From assembly GCF_017744135.1 (NCBI RefSeq), contig NZ_JAGHQU010000003.1:248001-312000 (forward strand): 64,000 nt of DNA. The letters are read 5' to 3'. Positions within the stretch are counted from its first letter, which is position 1. Each line of letters begins with the position of its first letter. This document shows positions 62,632-64,000 of the stretch, one piece after another. The stretch is from Endozoicomonas sp. G2_2. Its GTDB lineage: Bacteria; Pseudomonadota; Gammaproteobacteria; Nevskiales; Salinisphaeraceae. The notes beneath the pieces are model-generated. The model saw only the letters and a program-made list of their open reading frames with translations, searched no databases and had not been told where the DNA came from. A program made the translations under genes and the position numbers.

Positions 62632-64000
62632 GTGGATTCGATTCGTATCGGCTGTGCATCCGCCTTCTGGGGCGATAGCAACGCGGCTGCCGCGCAGCTC
62701 GTCGAGCACGGCGAGCTCGACTATCTGGTTTTCGACTATCTGTCGGAAATTACCATGTCGATTCTGGCCGCCAAGCGCCGGCGCGACCCGAATGCGGGCT
62801 ATGCCGAGGATTTCGTCAGCCACGCGCTCGCGCCCGTACTCAGCACGATCAAGGCGCGCGGTATTCGTGTGATCAGCAATGCCGGCGGTATCAACCCGGC
62901 CGCCTGTCGCGACGCCCTCGTAGAAGCCGCGGCGGCTGCCGGTGTGGAATTCAATATCGCCATCGTCACCGGCGACGATCTCATGGACCAGCGCGAACGC
63001 CTGGAAGATGCCATTACCCCCATGCCCGGAGAGGGGCCGATGCCGGCTCGGCTCGTGAGCATGAATGCCTATCTCGGGGCGCCGGGCATCGTGGCCGCGC
63101 TCGCCGACGGCGCGGATATGGTGATCACTGGCCGCTGTGTCGACAGCGCCGTCGCGCTCGCGCCGCTGATCCACGAATTCGGCTGGGCGTGGAACGACTA
63201 CGACCGGCTCGCCCAGGGCAGCCTGGCCGGGCATATCATCGAATGCGGCTGCCAGTGCACGGGCGGCAACTTCACCGACTGGCATCTCGTCGCCGACGGC
63301 TTTGCCGACATGGGCTACCCCATCGTCGAGGTCGAGCCCAGCGGCGACTTCGTCGTGACCAAGCCATCAAATACCGGCGGGCTGGTCAGCCCTCACACCG
63401 TGGGCGAGCAGATGCTCTACGAAATCGGTGATCCGCGCGCGTATCTGTTGCCGGATGTCGCTTGCGATTTCACCCGCGTACGGCTCGAGCAGGTCGGCGA
63501 CGATCGCGTCTCGGTACGCGGTGCGGCCGGCCGCGCGCCGAACGCCGACTACAAGATTTCGGCGACCTATATGGAGGGCTATCGCTGTACCGCGCTGTTC
63601 GTGGTCGGCGGCATCGATGCGCCGGCCAAGGCGCACCGCATCGCGAACGCAATCCTCGCGCGCTGCGAGCGCCTGTTCGGCGAAGCAGGGCTCGCCCCGT
63701 TCGCGGGTCGAGAGATCGACGCGCTGGGGGCGGAGTCCATGTACGGCGCGCATGCGCGCGCCGGCGCCGCCGCGACCCGGGAAGTGGTCGCCAAGATCGC
63801 CGTGCGGCACGACACGCGTGAAGCGCTCGAGCTGTTTACCCGCGAGATCGCCGAGGCCGCGACCGGCATGGCGCCGGGCCTGACCGGCTTTTTCGGCGGC
63901 CGGCCGAACGTGAGCCCTGTGATTCGCCTGTATTCCTGTTTCGTGCCCAAGGCCGACGTGCCGGTCACGGTCGAAACGCAGTCGGGCGCGCGCGCCGTGC
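62632..64000 (+). CDS. atuA: AtuA/DUF1446 acyclic-terpene-utilisation family protein (3' end beyond the window)
   Basis: The frame runs 456 codons to the window edge with no stop. It starts VDSIRIGCASAFWGDSNAAAAQ and has ELDYLVFDYLSEITMSILAAKRRRDP, ISNAGGINPAACRDAL, GADMVITGRCVDSAVALAPLIHEFGW, CGCQCTGGNF and TKPSNTGGLVSPHTVGEQMLYEIGDPRAYLLPDV, all typical of the AtuA family. AtuA is needed for acyclic terpene use in Pseudomonas; its reaction is not established. GTG 62632 was chosen 11 bases after GGAG; GTG 62620 is an alternative. Divergent from the TetR gene. Confidence 0.88.
   Translation, partial: MDSIRIGCASAFWGDSNAAAAQLVEHGELDYLVFDYLSEITMSILAAKRRRDPNAGYAEDFVSHALAPVLSTIKARGIRVISNAGGINPAACRDALVEAAAAAGVEFNIAIVTGDDLMDQRERLEDAITPMPGEGPMPARLVSMNAYLGAPGIVAALADGADMVITGRCVDSAVALAPLIHEFGWAWNDYDRLAQGSLAGHIIECGCQCTGGNFTDWHLVADGFADMGYPIVEVEPSGDFVVTKPSNTGGLVSPHTVGEQMLYEIGDPRAYLLPDVACDFTRVRLEQVGDDRVSVRGAAGRAPNADYKISATYMEGYRCTALFVVGGIDAPAKAHRIANAILARCERLFGEAGLAPFAGREIDALGAESMYGAHARAGAAATREVVAKIAVRHDTREALELFTREIAEAATGMAPGLTGFFGGRPNVSPVIRLYSCFVPKADVPVTVETQSGARAV

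Noticed and set aside
1-64000. CRISPR array, prophage or toxin-antitoxin module
   Set aside because: No regularly spaced direct repeats, no cas, phage structural, integrase or recognisable toxin genes were seen on either strand.

Overview
This window is high-GC chromosomal DNA (roughly 65% by eye) from a Gram-negative bacterium, most likely a marine or halotolerant gammaproteobacterium. Pointers are several TRAP transporters, a glycine-betaine ABC importer, acidic secreted proteins, a sodium:alanine symporter, and typical gammaproteobacterial genes (mutY-yggX, nei, rmuC, uup, mltB, blc, yceI). A Salinisphaera-like organism would fit, but that is inference. I see no phage genes, integrase, CRISPR array or rRNA. 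One tRNA (Phe) is present.

Layout. 1-4.7 kb: mevalonate-pathway locus, with mvaD, phosphomevalonate kinase and HMG-CoA reductase on the minus strand, divergent from HMG-CoA synthase. 4.7-6.7 kb: aldo/keto reductase and a PrkB-type phosphoribulokinase. 6.9-10.8 kb: a DctPQM TRAP system whose binding protein converges on its permeases. 11.1-17.4 kb: trmB, a ThiS-ThiG fusion, asmA, an SRPBCC protein, mutY, yggX and tRNA-Phe. 17.5-21.4 kb: an acetyltransferase and a proVWX-type osmoprotectant importer. 21.5-27.6 kb: an MFS exporter, an Atm1-type ABC exporter, a lipocalin and a PAS-GGDEF-EAL protein. 27.9-32.3 kb: a complete Lqs/Cqs-type quorum-sensing locus (membrane histidine kinase, LqsR-like response regulator, CqsA-like autoinducer synthase) plus a small downstream gene. 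32.3-39.5 kb: an AGCS symporter and an unusual TRAP-like operon (TatT-like lipoprotein, fused Q-M permease, two paralogous AdeT-like binding proteins). 39.9-45.9 kb: a flavoprotein, MltB, aldo/keto reductase, ExoD, Nei and YceI. 46.0-46.6 and 59.9-60.5 kb: two copies of a structured, hairpin-rich repeat element. 46.7-51.3 kb: uup, rmuC and a rhodanese-MoeB fusion. 51.4-54.9 kb: a tightly coupled operon of CstA-like transporter, Cys-rich protein, small Cys-Cys-ending protein and ArsA-like ATPase. 55.2-57.5 kb: a diguanylate cyclase and an unknown membrane protein. 57.6-59.8 kb: a sulfolipid (SQDG) pair. 60.6-64 kb: quinone oxidoreductase, TetR regulator and the start of an AtuA-family gene.

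The strongest signals for further work are three. The quorum-sensing locus has an AT-rich upstream region carrying a palindrome. The dispersed element's main hairpin keeps its stem while the sequence changes by compensatory substitutions. The CstA / CC-terminus / ArsA operon has all four genes translationally coupled or closely spaced. Many very long antisense reading frames here are high-GC shadows and were not annotated.
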